Shown here: piece after piece, positions 24,839 through 34,074 of the stretch
Position numbering within the stretch: the first letter of the stretch is position 1
How the letters are laid out: every line of letters starts with the position of its first letter
Assembly (NCBI RefSeq): GCF_014698505.1
Contig: NZ_JACJTD010000041.1
Location: 1 to 64,000, forward strand
Length of the DNA: 64,000 bases
Source: Nostoc foliaceum FACHB-393
GTDB taxonomy: Bacteria; Cyanobacteriota; Cyanobacteriia; Cyanobacteriales; Nostocaceae
Direction of reading: 5' to 3'
Position numbers and translations under genes: made by a program
The notes under the pieces: model-generated
The model's input: only the letters and a program-made list of their open reading frames with translations
The model's database searches: none
Told to the model about the DNA's origin: nothing

Positions 24839-26173
24839 TTATATTTTCTGCGACAATAAATACTTCTTTTCCATCCGATCCAAATCAAGTAAATATTTTC
24901 CCAGTGATAAATACATCAGCAGTGAAAAGACAGGAAAAGACAGATTACCTAAAAGAATAGCTTCTGAAAAGCTTCCTACCAAAAGACCGGCTAAACCAGC
25001 TATCACAGTACTACTATGCAAAAAATAAGTAGGTTTTGTATTACTTAATTTATGCAGTTCAAACATCATCTTCAAACAGCCTAACCCCATCATGACTATC
25101 GGTATAAATCCGATCAATCCTGTAGTGTCTCCAGCAGCTAACCAAGAATTTTCTCCAAAAACCAAACGTCCTCCGTACAAAGGGGAACCAAAGAATGGAT
25201 TACTCATAAAGCCATTCCACATCCCACTCCAAGCTCCTTCACGTGTATTTGCACCTGAAATGAATCGATTACTTGCTGGCGTGCTTTCGGTAATGGCTTC
25301 CGGACTTATGAACCAAAAGATGACACCTAATAAGACACCAACAAATAAGCCTAAGCGTAGTAAAGATCCAGCTCTATTACGATAGAAAAATAAAATCGAA
25401 CTGATTCCCATAATTGCACCAGTCCGAGAACCTGTGAGAAATAAAAAGTATGCAACAACAAGTAAAAGAGCGATCCATAAAGCTTTGATCCAGTCCCATT
25501 TTTTCCGGCTTTCAATGAGAAACATGAAGCAGGGAACGGTGCCTGCTAACAGTGCAGCGGCATGTTGTGAATTACCAGTAGTTCCTAAGAATCTACCTTG
25601 CACAAATGTCATTGCAGACATATTAAATCTTCCTTGATAAGCACAGCCGATAGCAAAGATGACACCGGCCATTGCTAATGACCAAACACCTAAGCGGAAA
25701 TTGTGTTCATCCTGCAACCACCGGGAAGGGCCTAACTTAAACATCAGCACAATTGCCCCAAATGTAATTATTGCAAGTAAGGCAAAAGCTACATCACCAT
25801 AAATTAGAACCTTAAAAAAAACTGCCACCTGAAATGCGATTAAGTAATAGACTGGCTGGGGAATAATTATTCGCCGCCATCCATTCCGTGTTTGCATTCC
25901 CAATATGATAAGTAAAATCAGGAGAACTATTGTCACGGGGCGACCCATATCGCGTAGCTGTTGCAAGGGAAAAACTAAAGGTGGTGGTTCAGTTATCCAT
26001 TCATCTTGATATTTTCCTAAGGAAGTTGCATAACAGCAAAATGCGAATAATAGCCAAGCTAAACGCCGGGAGCGTGTAGCTTTATCCAATATGAAAAGAC
26101 CGATGACAATACCCAATATGCCATAAGGGCTAAGGATGAGGTCAAGAAGTTTGCTAATAGGATCTGAATTCAT
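24839..26173 (-). CDS. O-antigen polymerase/ligase-like membrane protein (Wzy/WaaL type)
   Basis: A 444-residue integral membrane protein with about 11-12 predicted helices and the Wzy_C/O-antigen ligase signature. Hydrophobic segments begin at about 15, and a larger periplasmic loop lies around 300-350 (ANTREGAWSGMWNGFMSNPFFGSPLYGG and FGENSWLAAGDTTGLIG), the region that contains catalytic residues in this family. It would polymerise or ligate lipid-linked repeat units. Its presence along with an ABC exporter in the same cluster is unusual, because polymerase-type assembly generally goes with a Wzx flippase. Assignment as polymerase versus ligase is uncertain. Confidence 0.8.
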   Translation of the reverse strand: MNSDPISKLLDLILSPYGILGIVIGLFILDKATRSRRLAWLLFAFCCYATSLGKYQDEWITEPPPLVFPLQQLRDMGRPVTIVLLILLIILGMQTRNGWRRIIIPQPVYYLIAFQVAVFFKVLIYGDVAFALLAIITFGAIVLMFKLGPSRWLQDEHNFRLGVWSLAMAGVIFAIGCAYQGRFNMSAMTFVQGRFLGTTGNSQHAAALLAGTVPCFMFLIESRKKWDWIKALWIALLLVVAYFLFLTGSRTGAIMGISSILFFYRNRAGSLLRLGLFVGVLLGVIFWFISPEAITESTPASNRFISGANTREGAWSGMWNGFMSNPFFGSPLYGGRLVFGENSWLAAGDTTGLIGFIPIVMMGLGCLKMMFELHKLSNTKPTYFLHSSTVIAGLAGLLVGSFSEAILLGNLSFPVFSLLMYLSLGKYLLDLDRMEKKYLLSQKI

Positions 26174-26183
26174 GCTTGAAAAT

Positions 26184-27299
26184 TCATGCCAAATTTTCAG
26201 TGACCAGATTACTTGTATTTTGCTTAATTGTTTTCATCTGATGTACATTGTGTAATAATTCTTGCCAACGAGTTGCCCAAATATCGGCAGCGTAAGGAGC
26301 TGCTAATTGTTGCGATCGCTTTCCCCAAGTTGGTAAATCAGCATAGTTCTGGTGTAAAGTCAACATTGCCTTAGCTAAAGTTTTTGGCTGTTCTTTAGGT
26401 ACAGTTAAACCATTATACCAAGGTCGAATTACCTCAACCGCAGAACCACAAACATCAGTACAAATAATAGGTAATCCAGCCGCAGCAGCTTCTACTAAAG
26501 CTAGCGGCCAAGGATCGAATCGACTGGGCAAAATAAAAGCTCCTGCCGATCGCCATACGGCTTGCATTTGGGATGGTTGTAAAAATCCGCGATTTTCAAT
26601 TCCTGGTTTTCCCTCAATATGTGATGCCAATGCTCCTTGTCCACAACATACCAAAGTCCAAGGATTAGATACTTGAGAACGATAAATTTGGTAAGCTTCT
26701 ACAAGGACATCAATTGCTTTAACTGCAACGTAGCGACCAACAAATAAAAATGAACGCGGCCATTGGGACTTAAGGCGTTGTTCGTACAATGGAGACCAAA
26801 CATCATAATCAATACCATAAACTCCATTTGTTATATTTGCTCTTTCAATTCCTAAACGTGAAGCATATTGCCAACTACGTTCTCCAGCAACAACAACACT
26901 ATTTATTGATTGCAAGTAAGAACGAAGAAACAAAGGAGCTAAATGTTGTTTCCAATTACCCCACCAAGGGGTATCCATCGTCATCACTAAGGCTTTTTGA
27001 GATAATTCCGAAGCAAAAGCTAACTGACGATAAGGTTTATGTAACCAACCGCAAAGAACAATTACATCTGGAGATTCTGCCAACACTAAACGTTTGATGA
27101 AATTTGCATCTTGTCTTTCTTTGATATCCAAAAGTCGGCAAGGAATACCCTGCATCAATTCATCGGCAAATGCTGTTTCAGTACGAGCTTGAAAGGCAAT
27201 GACAAATACATCAATTTCTAGTATTTGATGTAAAGTTCGCCAGCAGGCTGCCATATAACCAGAGATATCAGACCAGCAAAAAACAACCTTAAGACCCAT
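26184..27299 (-). CDS. Family 4 glycosyltransferase
   Basis: A 371-residue GT-B glycosyltransferase. The N-terminal half opens with VVFCWSDISGYMAACWRTLHQI, and the C-terminal half has SFLFVGRYVAVKAIDVLVEAY and the nucleotide-binding motif DPWPLALVEAAAAGLPIICTDVCGSA. The usual EX7E motif begins with Asp here (D-P-W-P-L-A-L-V-E), a conservative variation. It resembles cluster-embedded GT4 enzymes of cyanobacterial polysaccharide loci. It lies directly between the polymerase-like gene and a methyltransferase gene (2-base gap). Confidence 0.85.
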   Translation of the reverse strand: MGLKVVFCWSDISGYMAACWRTLHQILEIDVFVIAFQARTETAFADELMQGIPCRLLDIKERQDANFIKRLVLAESPDVIVLCGWLHKPYRQLAFASELSQKALVMTMDTPWWGNWKQHLAPLFLRSYLQSINSVVVAGERSWQYASRLGIERANITNGVYGIDYDVWSPLYEQRLKSQWPRSFLFVGRYVAVKAIDVLVEAYQIYRSQVSNPWTLVCCGQGALASHIEGKPGIENRGFLQPSQMQAVWRSAGAFILPSRFDPWPLALVEAAAAGLPIICTDVCGSAVEVIRPWYNGLTVPKEQPKTLAKAMLTLHQNYADLPTWGKRSQQLAAPYAADIWATRWQELLHNVHQMKTIKQNTSNLVTENLA

Positions 27300-27301
27300 A
27301 T

Positions 27302-27967
27302 TTATTTACTACATTGAATGCCAAGTTCATTTTCCCAGCGTTGTGGATCTTCTACCTCAGAAAATACTGAAATACCATAATCTCCTAAGTAAGCTCTACG
27401 TATTTCTTTAAAGCCTACATTTTCGAGTTCAATTGATAGTGATTTATAATCCCACATCCATAAATGTTGAGTGCCACTCAACCATTCTTTCAGGAAGGCA
27501 ATCAAGTCGTGTTGACGATTTTCTTTGCCTAACCAAGTGACGCGCATAAATTCTAATGCCGCATCAGCAGATGTTGAATTAACATACTGTCGAGCCATAA
27601 ATTCGAGATCGGGTAAAACAAAACGAAATATCCCGCCTGGTTTCAAATATTGATAACAGTTTTGTAGAGATAAACGTAGTTCGTTCAACGTCAGATGTTC
27701 AAATATGTGTGAACAATACAAATAATCAACACTTGCTTCTGGTATGGGTAAACCCTTGACAATATCCCCGTACTTGACATTTTGTGGGTATCTACCAAAC
27801 GGACCAGAGGGTATTAAGTTACCGATCATTGGTAATTTTTGTAAGCGCAGTGCCGGACTAGAATCAAAATTGATCCATTGGCTAGGAGCGCATAGACCAC
27901 AACCAAATTGGACAGATTGTGGTTTTGTGATTAAGGAGGTGCTGTTTTTTTGGCCGATCGCTAACAT
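27302..27967 (-). CDS. Predicted SAM-dependent methyltransferase
   Basis: A 221-residue methyltransferase-like protein of the COG4627 type often found next to glycosyltransferases. The motif I region is unusual (VQFGCGLCAPSQWINFDSSPAL), followed by GDIVKGLPIPEASVDYLYCSHIFEHLTLNELRLSL, where the D-x-x-x-x-x-H-x-x-E-H motif is well kept, and YLKPGGIFRFVLPDLEFMARQYV. Its start overlaps the stop of the upstream glycosyltransferase by one base (TAATG), so the two are translationally coupled. The substrate is unknown. Confidence 0.8.
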   Translation of the reverse strand: MLAIGQKNSTSLITKPQSVQFGCGLCAPSQWINFDSSPALRLQKLPMIGNLIPSGPFGRYPQNVKYGDIVKGLPIPEASVDYLYCSHIFEHLTLNELRLSLQNCYQYLKPGGIFRFVLPDLEFMARQYVNSTSADAALEFMRVTWLGKENRQHDLIAFLKEWLSGTQHLWMWDYKSLSIELENVGFKEIRRAYLGDYGISVFSEVEDPQRWENELGIQCSK

Positions 27968-29094
27968 TATGCAAACTCTTTAAATGCAGTTATCAATCTA
28001 TTTACACAACGTGACCAAGTATATTGCGCTGCGTGTTTATGTCCTCGCTGAACGTATTCTTGGCGCAGAGACGAATTATTATTAATATTTAGCAAAATAT
28101 CTACAATTTCATCTGTTGCCTCTGGGTTAACTATAATACCAGCATCTCCAACCACTTCTGGAAGCGAAGCTAGATTTGCAACAATGGCTGGAACACCAGC
28201 CGCCATTGCCTCAAGAGCAGGTATACCGAATCCTTCGTATGGAGATAGGAAAAGTAGAGATGATGCTCCACGTAGGAGGTGAGGCAAATCTCCATCTGGA
28301 ACCATACCCAACAAAGTCACGTTGGAATATGCCTGAACAATATCGGCATATTCTGGTTCCGAATCTCCAGCAAATACAATATTTAAGTCGCTTTTGCACC
28401 TTTGGAGTGATTCTACAACTGCCAAAACATATTTAGCTCCTTTTTTCTGACGTAAACCACCGATTACGAGGACGTAAGGGTTTTTTACAGGAATCTCTAA
28501 TTCTTTTGGGTTGACGGAGGCAACATCAAAGAAGGATTGCTCAACACCATTTCCAACCACGATAATTTTCTGCGGATTAGCACCTAATAGTTCTACCATC
28601 CGCTGTTTAGAAAATTCTGATACAGTAAACACTAGCCGACATTCCGACAAAGCCCGACGCAGCCAGCGTTCCCACTTGTAGCGAAACCATCGATGTTGCC
28701 AAGTACCAGACCAGGGTAAATTTGGTTCTAATGCTTGGATATCATGAATAGTAACCGCGATCGGACACTTTGATACTGGAATATAGGTTTGCATTGGAGC
28801 ATAAAGCCAGTCTGTTTTATCAGAAATGTAGCGATCCATACGAGGAAAACCAAAAAGTTTCCAGGTGCGCTCCGTTGAATTTTCTGGTGAAGGAAAGGTA
28901 AAAAAAGGAAGGTCTCGCAAAGGGCTACGTGGGTCAAGTTTCCTATCAGGATTTAACCATTGCTGTGAAAAAAATAACTCTAGATCTATTTCCTCTTGGA
29001 CTGCAAGGCCTAATAACATTTGGTTGATATGACGACCGATTCCCGTACAAGGAAGGTAGGTGCTTATAGGATGAATATAGGAAGTAATTTGCAT
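27967..29094 (-). CDS. Family 4 glycosyltransferase
   Basis: A 375-residue GT-B glycosyltransferase similar to mannosyltransferases of O-antigen clusters. It has TGIGRHINQMLLGLA at the N-terminus, VFTVSEFSKQRMVELLG, VLVIGGLRQKKGAKYVLAVVESL and the EX7E motif in SPYEGFGIPALEAMAAGVPAIVANLASLPEVVGDAGIIVNP. The latter stretch is typical for GT4 mannosyl/rhamnosyl-type enzymes, but the donor cannot be settled. The length is normal. Coupled to the downstream methyltransferase by a one-base overlap. Confidence 0.88.
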   Translation of the reverse strand: MQITSYIHPISTYLPCTGIGRHINQMLLGLAVQEEIDLELFFSQQWLNPDRKLDPRSPLRDLPFFTFPSPENSTERTWKLFGFPRMDRYISDKTDWLYAPMQTYIPVSKCPIAVTIHDIQALEPNLPWSGTWQHRWFRYKWERWLRRALSECRLVFTVSEFSKQRMVELLGANPQKIIVVGNGVEQSFFDVASVNPKELEIPVKNPYVLVIGGLRQKKGAKYVLAVVESLQRCKSDLNIVFAGDSEPEYADIVQAYSNVTLLGMVPDGDLPHLLRGASSLLFLSPYEGFGIPALEAMAAGVPAIVANLASLPEVVGDAGIIVNPEATDEIVDILLNINNNSSLRQEYVQRGHKHAAQYTWSRCVNRLITAFKEFA

Positions 29095-29118
29095 TTAATT
29101 CAGTTTAATTAAAAATAA

Positions 29119-30087
29119 TTACATTGTTTTGGCGAACAATCGATCTAAGGTTCCCTGCAATCCTCCTACACCTACCATACATGTATATAAATTCTGCAAA
29201 TATGCTGATTCATTTTTGCTATTTTGAGTTAATAACATTGCTACTCCATATCTGAAAGCCAGATATGAAAATCCTAGTAAAGATTTTAAGAAAATAAATA
29301 TAGTTAATTTATCTTGGAGATAAATTCTAGAATTTCCAAATCCTAAACCTGCTATTTTAAAAAAGTTAGAGCTTAATTTGTTAGGAGATACCCAATGGTG
29401 AACTAAGGCTTTGGGAACATAAATAGCTTTAAAATCAGCCTTTTTAGCTCGATAGAGATATTCGACTTCATCTCCCCGGTTGATTTTATTATTTTTATTT
29501 TGGATGCCTGTATGCATTAATCCAAGTTGTTCGTATACATGGCGTCGAAACGCTAAATTCGCCGCAATTGGACCCGGTAGATCGACTTGTATAACCTGAT
29601 TCCCTAAATCATAAGCAGAAAGTAGTATTTCTAATTGAGGATTTAACCATTCTGGTGGTTTTACTGCTTCCCACCAAAGCAAAATTCGACCACCAACGAT
29701 ATCTACAGAGAAGTTTTCAAAAGCCTCTACTAATCCTAGCAGCCATCCTTTATCAAACTGCACATCATCATCGACTATGGCTAAAATTTCACCTTGAGAT
29801 TCTTGGAGACAGCGATTCCTAGCAATATTAGCTCCAGGTTGAATTTCATCAAAAAACTTTAAGGTGTAAGGAAATGTTTTTTGATACTCAATCAATAAAT
29901 TTAGAGTATTATCTGTACATGCATTAGCTGTAATAATAACTTCTAAATTTAGATTGGCAGGTATCTCAACTTGAGCAAGACTGTCTAAAGTTTTTTTCAA
30001 TAACCAATCTCGATTATGAGTAGGAATAAGAACTGAAACTGATTGAATTTTGTTGTTTTGTATTGAGCTTGGCTCTGAAACTAACAT
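29119..30087 (-). CDS. Family 2 glycosyltransferase
   Basis: A 322-residue GT-A glycosyltransferase. VSVLIPTHNRDWLLKKTLDSL and ANACTDNTLNLL form the nucleotide-binding half, DDD in ILAIVDDDVQFDKGW is the metal site, and RNRCLQES the acceptor loop. WWEAVKPPEWL and RRHVYEQLGLMHTGIQ, GDEVEYLYRAKK are typical of cyanobacterial GT2 enzymes in such loci. Near residue 250-280 a hydrophobic stretch may touch the membrane. It belongs to the same subgroup as the gene at 34075. Donor and acceptor unknown. Confidence 0.88.
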   Translation of the reverse strand: MLVSEPSSIQNNKIQSVSVLIPTHNRDWLLKKTLDSLAQVEIPANLNLEVIITANACTDNTLNLLIEYQKTFPYTLKFFDEIQPGANIARNRCLQESQGEILAIVDDDVQFDKGWLLGLVEAFENFSVDIVGGRILLWWEAVKPPEWLNPQLEILLSAYDLGNQVIQVDLPGPIAANLAFRRHVYEQLGLMHTGIQNKNNKINRGDEVEYLYRAKKADFKAIYVPKALVHHWVSPNKLSSNFFKIAGLGFGNSRIYLQDKLTIFIFLKSLLGFSYLAFRYGVAMLLTQNSKNESAYLQNLYTCMVGVGGLQGTLDRLFAKTM

Positions 30088-30121
30088 ATATTTAATCCCT
30101 GAAAATTAATTTTATAAAATT

Positions 30122-31096
30122 TTAGAATTTATAGCTTTTCCGCAATTGATGATATAAAGTATTAACTAAATAATTACTGCGTAAAAATTCAAATGGTAGT
30201 CTCCAAAAAAAGTCTAAAATAGTACTTATGTAAAGTGTGAGGTACTTTGGAAGAGGTTGTTTTGCTAACAAGTATTTATAAAATAAATCTCTATGAGACA
30301 TGAGGGAGTTCATTTTATATCCTGCCCAATGCAAAAGAATAATTTGCTTATTATGATCTACACGACCAAAGTTCCATAAAAAGTATTTCCCATTAGCTTG
30401 GTAAATTTTACCTAGCTGAGGCGCCCACCCATGTTGACAGATTCCGCCAAATACTTCTGCAAAGTGACCATAACGCACGGGCTTCATGTCACAGCAGTAG
30501 TTGATAAAGACTTGATCTGTATTGCGGGGGTTGAGTTGATCTCTGATTTTCATTGCACTCTGGGCTAGTTCTTCAAACTCCTCTATTGAAAACAATCCCT
30601 TACGAGAAGCCCAGCGACCAGAGTTGAAGCCACGTCCTAGATTTTGCTTTAACAGTTCTTGACGAAATTCTCCTCGTTCGTAAACTTCGTCAATAGCACA
30701 GTCGTAATGCAGAAAATCAAATCCAAGGGTTTTTGTTGCTTCGATGAAGGGTTGAAGATTGGCTAACACCAGTTGTCGAGCATCTAAGTACATGAAATAG
30801 TCTAGAGGTCCCCAAAAGGATGCATAGCGTCTGAACCAGTAGCAACCAGTAGGGGTGTAACCAAGCTCAAATGCTTGACCAATGGACTCTAGGCGAGAAA
30901 AACAGGGGTCTGTGTATACTTCAAACTTGTAGGTATCACTCAATTTTAAAATGCGATCGCACTGTTCGTTAAATGGAATGAGGATTAATCGTAAATCTCG
31001 GTTAAACTTTCTGAAGCTGTTGAGAAAAGCGATCGTCCAGTCATAAACAACATCATTCGCAGAAAAATAAACTCCAATGGCTGAACTATATGCCAT
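30122..31096 (-). CDS. Putative glycosyltransferase-like protein of the polysaccharide cluster
   Basis: A 324-residue protein not matched to a named family with confidence. It opens with IGVYFSANDVVYDWTIAFLNSFRKFN and contains YFMYLDARQLVLANLQPFI, which resembles the DXD-containing region of GT8-like enzymes or nucleotide-diphospho-sugar transferases, although the motif reads D-A-R and not D-x-D. NTDQVFINYCCDM and LLHWAGYKMN are likewise suggestive of GT8 acceptor-side motifs (an H-x-x-G-x-K-like ending). No signal peptide. It sits between a GT2 and an FkbM methyltransferase gene, consistent with sugar transfer. Confidence 0.6.
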   Translation of the reverse strand: MAYSSAIGVYFSANDVVYDWTIAFLNSFRKFNRDLRLILIPFNEQCDRILKLSDTYKFEVYTDPCFSRLESIGQAFELGYTPTGCYWFRRYASFWGPLDYFMYLDARQLVLANLQPFIEATKTLGFDFLHYDCAIDEVYERGEFRQELLKQNLGRGFNSGRWASRKGLFSIEEFEELAQSAMKIRDQLNPRNTDQVFINYCCDMKPVRYGHFAEVFGGICQHGWAPQLGKIYQANGKYFLWNFGRVDHNKQIILLHWAGYKMNSLMSHRDLFYKYLLAKQPLPKYLTLYISTILDFFWRLPFEFLRSNYLVNTLYHQLRKSYKF

Positions 31097-31139
31097 ATTT
31101 TTCTAATTTAAACCTCCAGGAAACTAATTGATTTTGAAG

Positions 31140-31868
31140 TTAAATCATACTTAAATTGCCATTGGCATACAAAACATTACAATACCATATAGATGGTTTG
31201 CTACCTGCGGTATGACAGATATCATAGAAGCCAACTGCTTTATATCCATGCTCGTAAAGATATTCGTTTAACTCACAGAAATAGGTGTGTGTTTTTTCTG
31301 TAGGATCGAAAGTTGCTTCTGATAAAATAAAATCGATTCTATTTTCTAGGAGCATAGATTTAGCACCTCTGAGGACTTCTAAATCATATCCCTCCGTGTC
31401 TGTTTTTAATAAATTAATCCGCTTTATCCCTTTGATATCACATATATTATCAATAGTCTCTACCATCACTTCTTGAGTCTTTTTAGACTGTACTTGTAAT
31501 GCCGAGCTATGAACTGTATTCAACATAGAATTTACTAAAGATTCTTCACTTAATTCTATTGTAATTTGACTTGGTTTCGAGCCAAAAGCAAATTTATTCA
31601 AAGTGACATTTGGTAATCCCGAACAGTTTTCTTTTAATTTTTTAAATGTTGATTCAATAGGTTCAAAAGCTTCTACACGAGCATTAGGAAAATATTGCTT
31701 AATTTCTATTACTGTCTGACCAATATTTGCACCGACATCAAAAATTATTTCTATAGGTGTTTCTCTAGACCAAAATATTAAATCATGCATCAAATGAAAG
31801 CCACGTTGCTTACGTTGATGAAGTATATCAAAAGCAAGATTTTTAATTAAATTACGAAATAATAACAT
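31140..31868 (-). CDS. FkbM family methyltransferase
   Basis: A 242-residue SAM-dependent methyltransferase of the FkbM family, which O-methylates sugars or polyketides. IIFDVGANIGQTVIEIKQYFPNARVEAFEPIESTFKKLKEN is motif I with the following strand; INLLKTDTEGYDLEVLRGA is the K-x-D-x-E-G-x-E signature near the active site, and ILSEATFD follows. It may methylate a residue of the polysaccharide, possibly as a chain-end cap recognised by the Wzt C-terminal domain; that link is inference. Confidence 0.88.
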   Translation of the reverse strand: MLLFRNLIKNLAFDILHQRKQRGFHLMHDLIFWSRETPIEIIFDVGANIGQTVIEIKQYFPNARVEAFEPIESTFKKLKENCSGLPNVTLNKFAFGSKPSQITIELSEESLVNSMLNTVHSSALQVQSKKTQEVMVETIDNICDIKGIKRINLLKTDTEGYDLEVLRGAKSMLLENRIDFILSEATFDPTEKTHTYFCELNEYLYEHGYKAVGFYDICHTAGSKPSIWYCNVLYANGNLSMI

Positions 31869-31912
31869 ATACTATAACTCTCCAAATCTTTAATCGATAA
31901 AATTCAAAAAAA

Positions 31913-32770
31913 TTAACCTGTTTGACGATATTTTCTCAGAGCCAAAACCCATTTCTTTGGTAAAAGATCGCGTATTTTAACCATGTTCTTCCAAAGGAAA
32001 AAACCATAATATTCCTTTAAGAAATATCTATGTCTTTTCAAAGGGCTAACAATGCGTTTACTGATACGCCATCGTTCTCTAGTGTAAGTGAGAAGATTTC
32101 TGCTACCAGCATCAGAAGCATCAAATTTTGAAATTAATATCGGAATCTCTTTGAATTTATAGCCATCTGCATACAGTCGAACAAGAAAGTCATGATCTGC
32201 ACACCAAACAAATGATCTATCGAATAAGTATTGTACTTGTAGTTTTCTTTTTACAAAAATACTTTGGTGACAAGTCGGAATTTCACGCCATATATCTAAA
32301 ATATGACGAGGCTTATTCTGAAAAACACGTGTTTGATATTGATCAACTAAAATAGATTCAAATCCTCCATACACAACATCTTCTGAACCATTAAGATGTT
32401 CTGCAACCAGAGCCAAGGTATCGTCTGCAAAGAACTTATCACCAGAATTCATAAAAATTATCCAATCTCCGGTAGCGATCAGAGATCCTTTGTTCATAGC
32501 ATCATATATGCCACCATCTTTTTCGCTAACCCAGTAGGATATTATCTCATTTTTTTGGCGCAGAAATTCTACCGTACCATCCTGAGAACCACCATCAATG
32601 ACGATATACTCCACGTTTTCATAAGTCTGAGAGATAACATTTGAAAATGTTTCACTTAAATCTTGAAGCCGATTATATGTAACTGTAATCACAGAAATAC
32701 TTGGCAAGCTTTTGTCCCAAGTTTCCTGTTTTTTGAACGTTCTTATGCTACCGGATTTTTTGCTTGTCAT
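31913..32770 (-). CDS. Family 2 glycosyltransferase
   Basis: A 285-residue GT-A glycosyltransferase of the WcaA/colanic-acid-like group. The core is ISVITVTYNRLQDLSETFSNVISQTYENVEYIVIDGGSQDGTVEFL, followed by WVSEKDGGIYDAMNKGSLIATGDWIIFMNSGD, where NSGD takes the place of the DXD motif, as usual in this subgroup. HQSIFVKRKL, FLVRLYADGYKF and the C-terminal basic helical tail follow. Its product is one step in repeat-unit assembly. Neighbour of a GT61 gene, 9 bases away. Confidence 0.88.
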   Translation of the reverse strand: MTSKKSGSIRTFKKQETWDKSLPSISVITVTYNRLQDLSETFSNVISQTYENVEYIVIDGGSQDGTVEFLRQKNEIISYWVSEKDGGIYDAMNKGSLIATGDWIIFMNSGDKFFADDTLALVAEHLNGSEDVVYGGFESILVDQYQTRVFQNKPRHILDIWREIPTCHQSIFVKRKLQVQYLFDRSFVWCADHDFLVRLYADGYKFKEIPILISKFDASDAGSRNLLTYTRERWRISKRIVSPLKRHRYFLKEYYGFFLWKNMVKIRDLLPKKWVLALRKYRQTG

Positions 32771-32779
32771 TGGTCATAC

Positions 32780-33982
32780 TTAGTGATAATTAACTTCAGC
32801 TATTTTTAACAATTGAGCTAAGGAATCTATATTAATTAATATGTTTTCAGCCATGTAATGAGGATCGCAAAATTTATCTGGATTTTCTCCATCTCCTATT
32901 AAGTAATAATAATCAAGTTGCATATTATTTGAAAGAACCCAATAACAGACATTTACATAATTCGGTGAAAATAACTCAATAACTTTAGTTCCAGGAGAAC
33001 AGAAAACGAGATTGGATAACCCAGCACCATGAGGAGCCACAATCACAGAAGCAGAGGCTAAAACTGAAGCTTGTTCAGCTACTGACATCTTTTCTAAAAA
33101 AATTACTTCAAAGCCGAACTTTTTTAAAAATGGAACTAATTCATCTTCATTTATGACTCGACGAACAGCTGCGCGATCGCGACTTATATAAATCAGATTT
33201 CCTTTACCTACTTTTTCAATATAATTACTAACTAAAATTTTTATTTTGAGAAAATCACAAGCCCATTTGGGGATATTTCCTGTCTGTCCTGGTAGGGAAG
33301 GTACAACTAATTGTTTAGCTTTGATGTGAGGAAATTTACGACTTTCTATAATTTTTTCTTCAGGAATACCTAAAATTTCTAATGTTTCCTTCTGAAAAGA
33401 AAGATTTAAGCTATTAACTAAGAACTTGTCTATATGACTGAAATCGATTTCAGCTTGTTTGAGTAAATGAATGCGTGGTAAAACGTCAAACATCCAATGA
33501 AAGTATCCTTCGCCTCCAGCAGCTGATAAAACAGCAACAGTTCCATCTACGTAATGTAGATTTGGTAATCTCCAAGATTTGAGTATTGAATGCTCGCTGA
33601 TATCTCTACCAATTTCCAAAGACAAATCACCCAGTAACTTATCATCTGGGGTTATAACAGTACCATTATGACCCCATACACGGCCTTGTGGTATTACAGT
33701 CACAAATGTCTCTGGATATTCATGACTATACTCTATCTCAAATTTCCAGTGAACTTCATCTTTGATGGTTTTCGGAAATTTTCTATGTATTGAACTTGGA
33801 GAAGATATGCTGATAAAACTTCCTTGACTTTGTTTGTTGTTTTTTTTAAAATTTAATAGCCAATAATCCTTAGCCTCTTGATAAAAGTCTTTTGGAGGAC
33901 CTAAAATTTCGGAACTTATTGGTAGCTTGCGAAGCAAATTTATATATGAAAAATATGTAGCTTTGAGAGTTTTTTTTAGCAC
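32780..33982 (-). CDS. Family 61 glycosyltransferase (DUF563)
   Basis: A 400-residue glycosyltransferase of family GT61, rather rare in bacteria. LIYISRDRAAVRRVINEDELVPFLKKFGFEVIFLEKMSVAEQASVLASASVIVAPHGAGLSNLVFCSPGTKVIELFSP is the diagnostic C-terminal region, and YFHWMFDVLPRIHLL lies in the middle. GT61 members transfer xylose or N-acetylglucosamine in eukaryotes and unknown sugars in bacterial polysaccharide clusters. The reading frame starts at GTG (33982) with no clear ribosome-binding site; the nearest upstream ATG is out of frame. The upstream spacer (33983-34074) is AT-rich. Confidence 0.87.
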   Translation of the reverse strand: MLKKTLKATYFSYINLLRKLPISSEILGPPKDFYQEAKDYWLLNFKKNNKQSQGSFISISSPSSIHRKFPKTIKDEVHWKFEIEYSHEYPETFVTVIPQGRVWGHNGTVITPDDKLLGDLSLEIGRDISEHSILKSWRLPNLHYVDGTVAVLSAAGGEGYFHWMFDVLPRIHLLKQAEIDFSHIDKFLVNSLNLSFQKETLEILGIPEEKIIESRKFPHIKAKQLVVPSLPGQTGNIPKWACDFLKIKILVSNYIEKVGKGNLIYISRDRAAVRRVINEDELVPFLKKFGFEVIFLEKMSVAEQASVLASASVIVAPHGAGLSNLVFCSPGTKVIELFSPNYVNVCYWVLSNNMQLDYYYLIGDGENPDKFCDPHYMAENILINIDSLAQLLKIAEVNYH

Positions 33983-34074
33983 ATTAAAAAATCTAATTTA
34001 AAAAACATATTTTATAATTTTTTTAACGTTACCGATCATATCATAAATACTCCTTTATCAATTAATCTATTTTG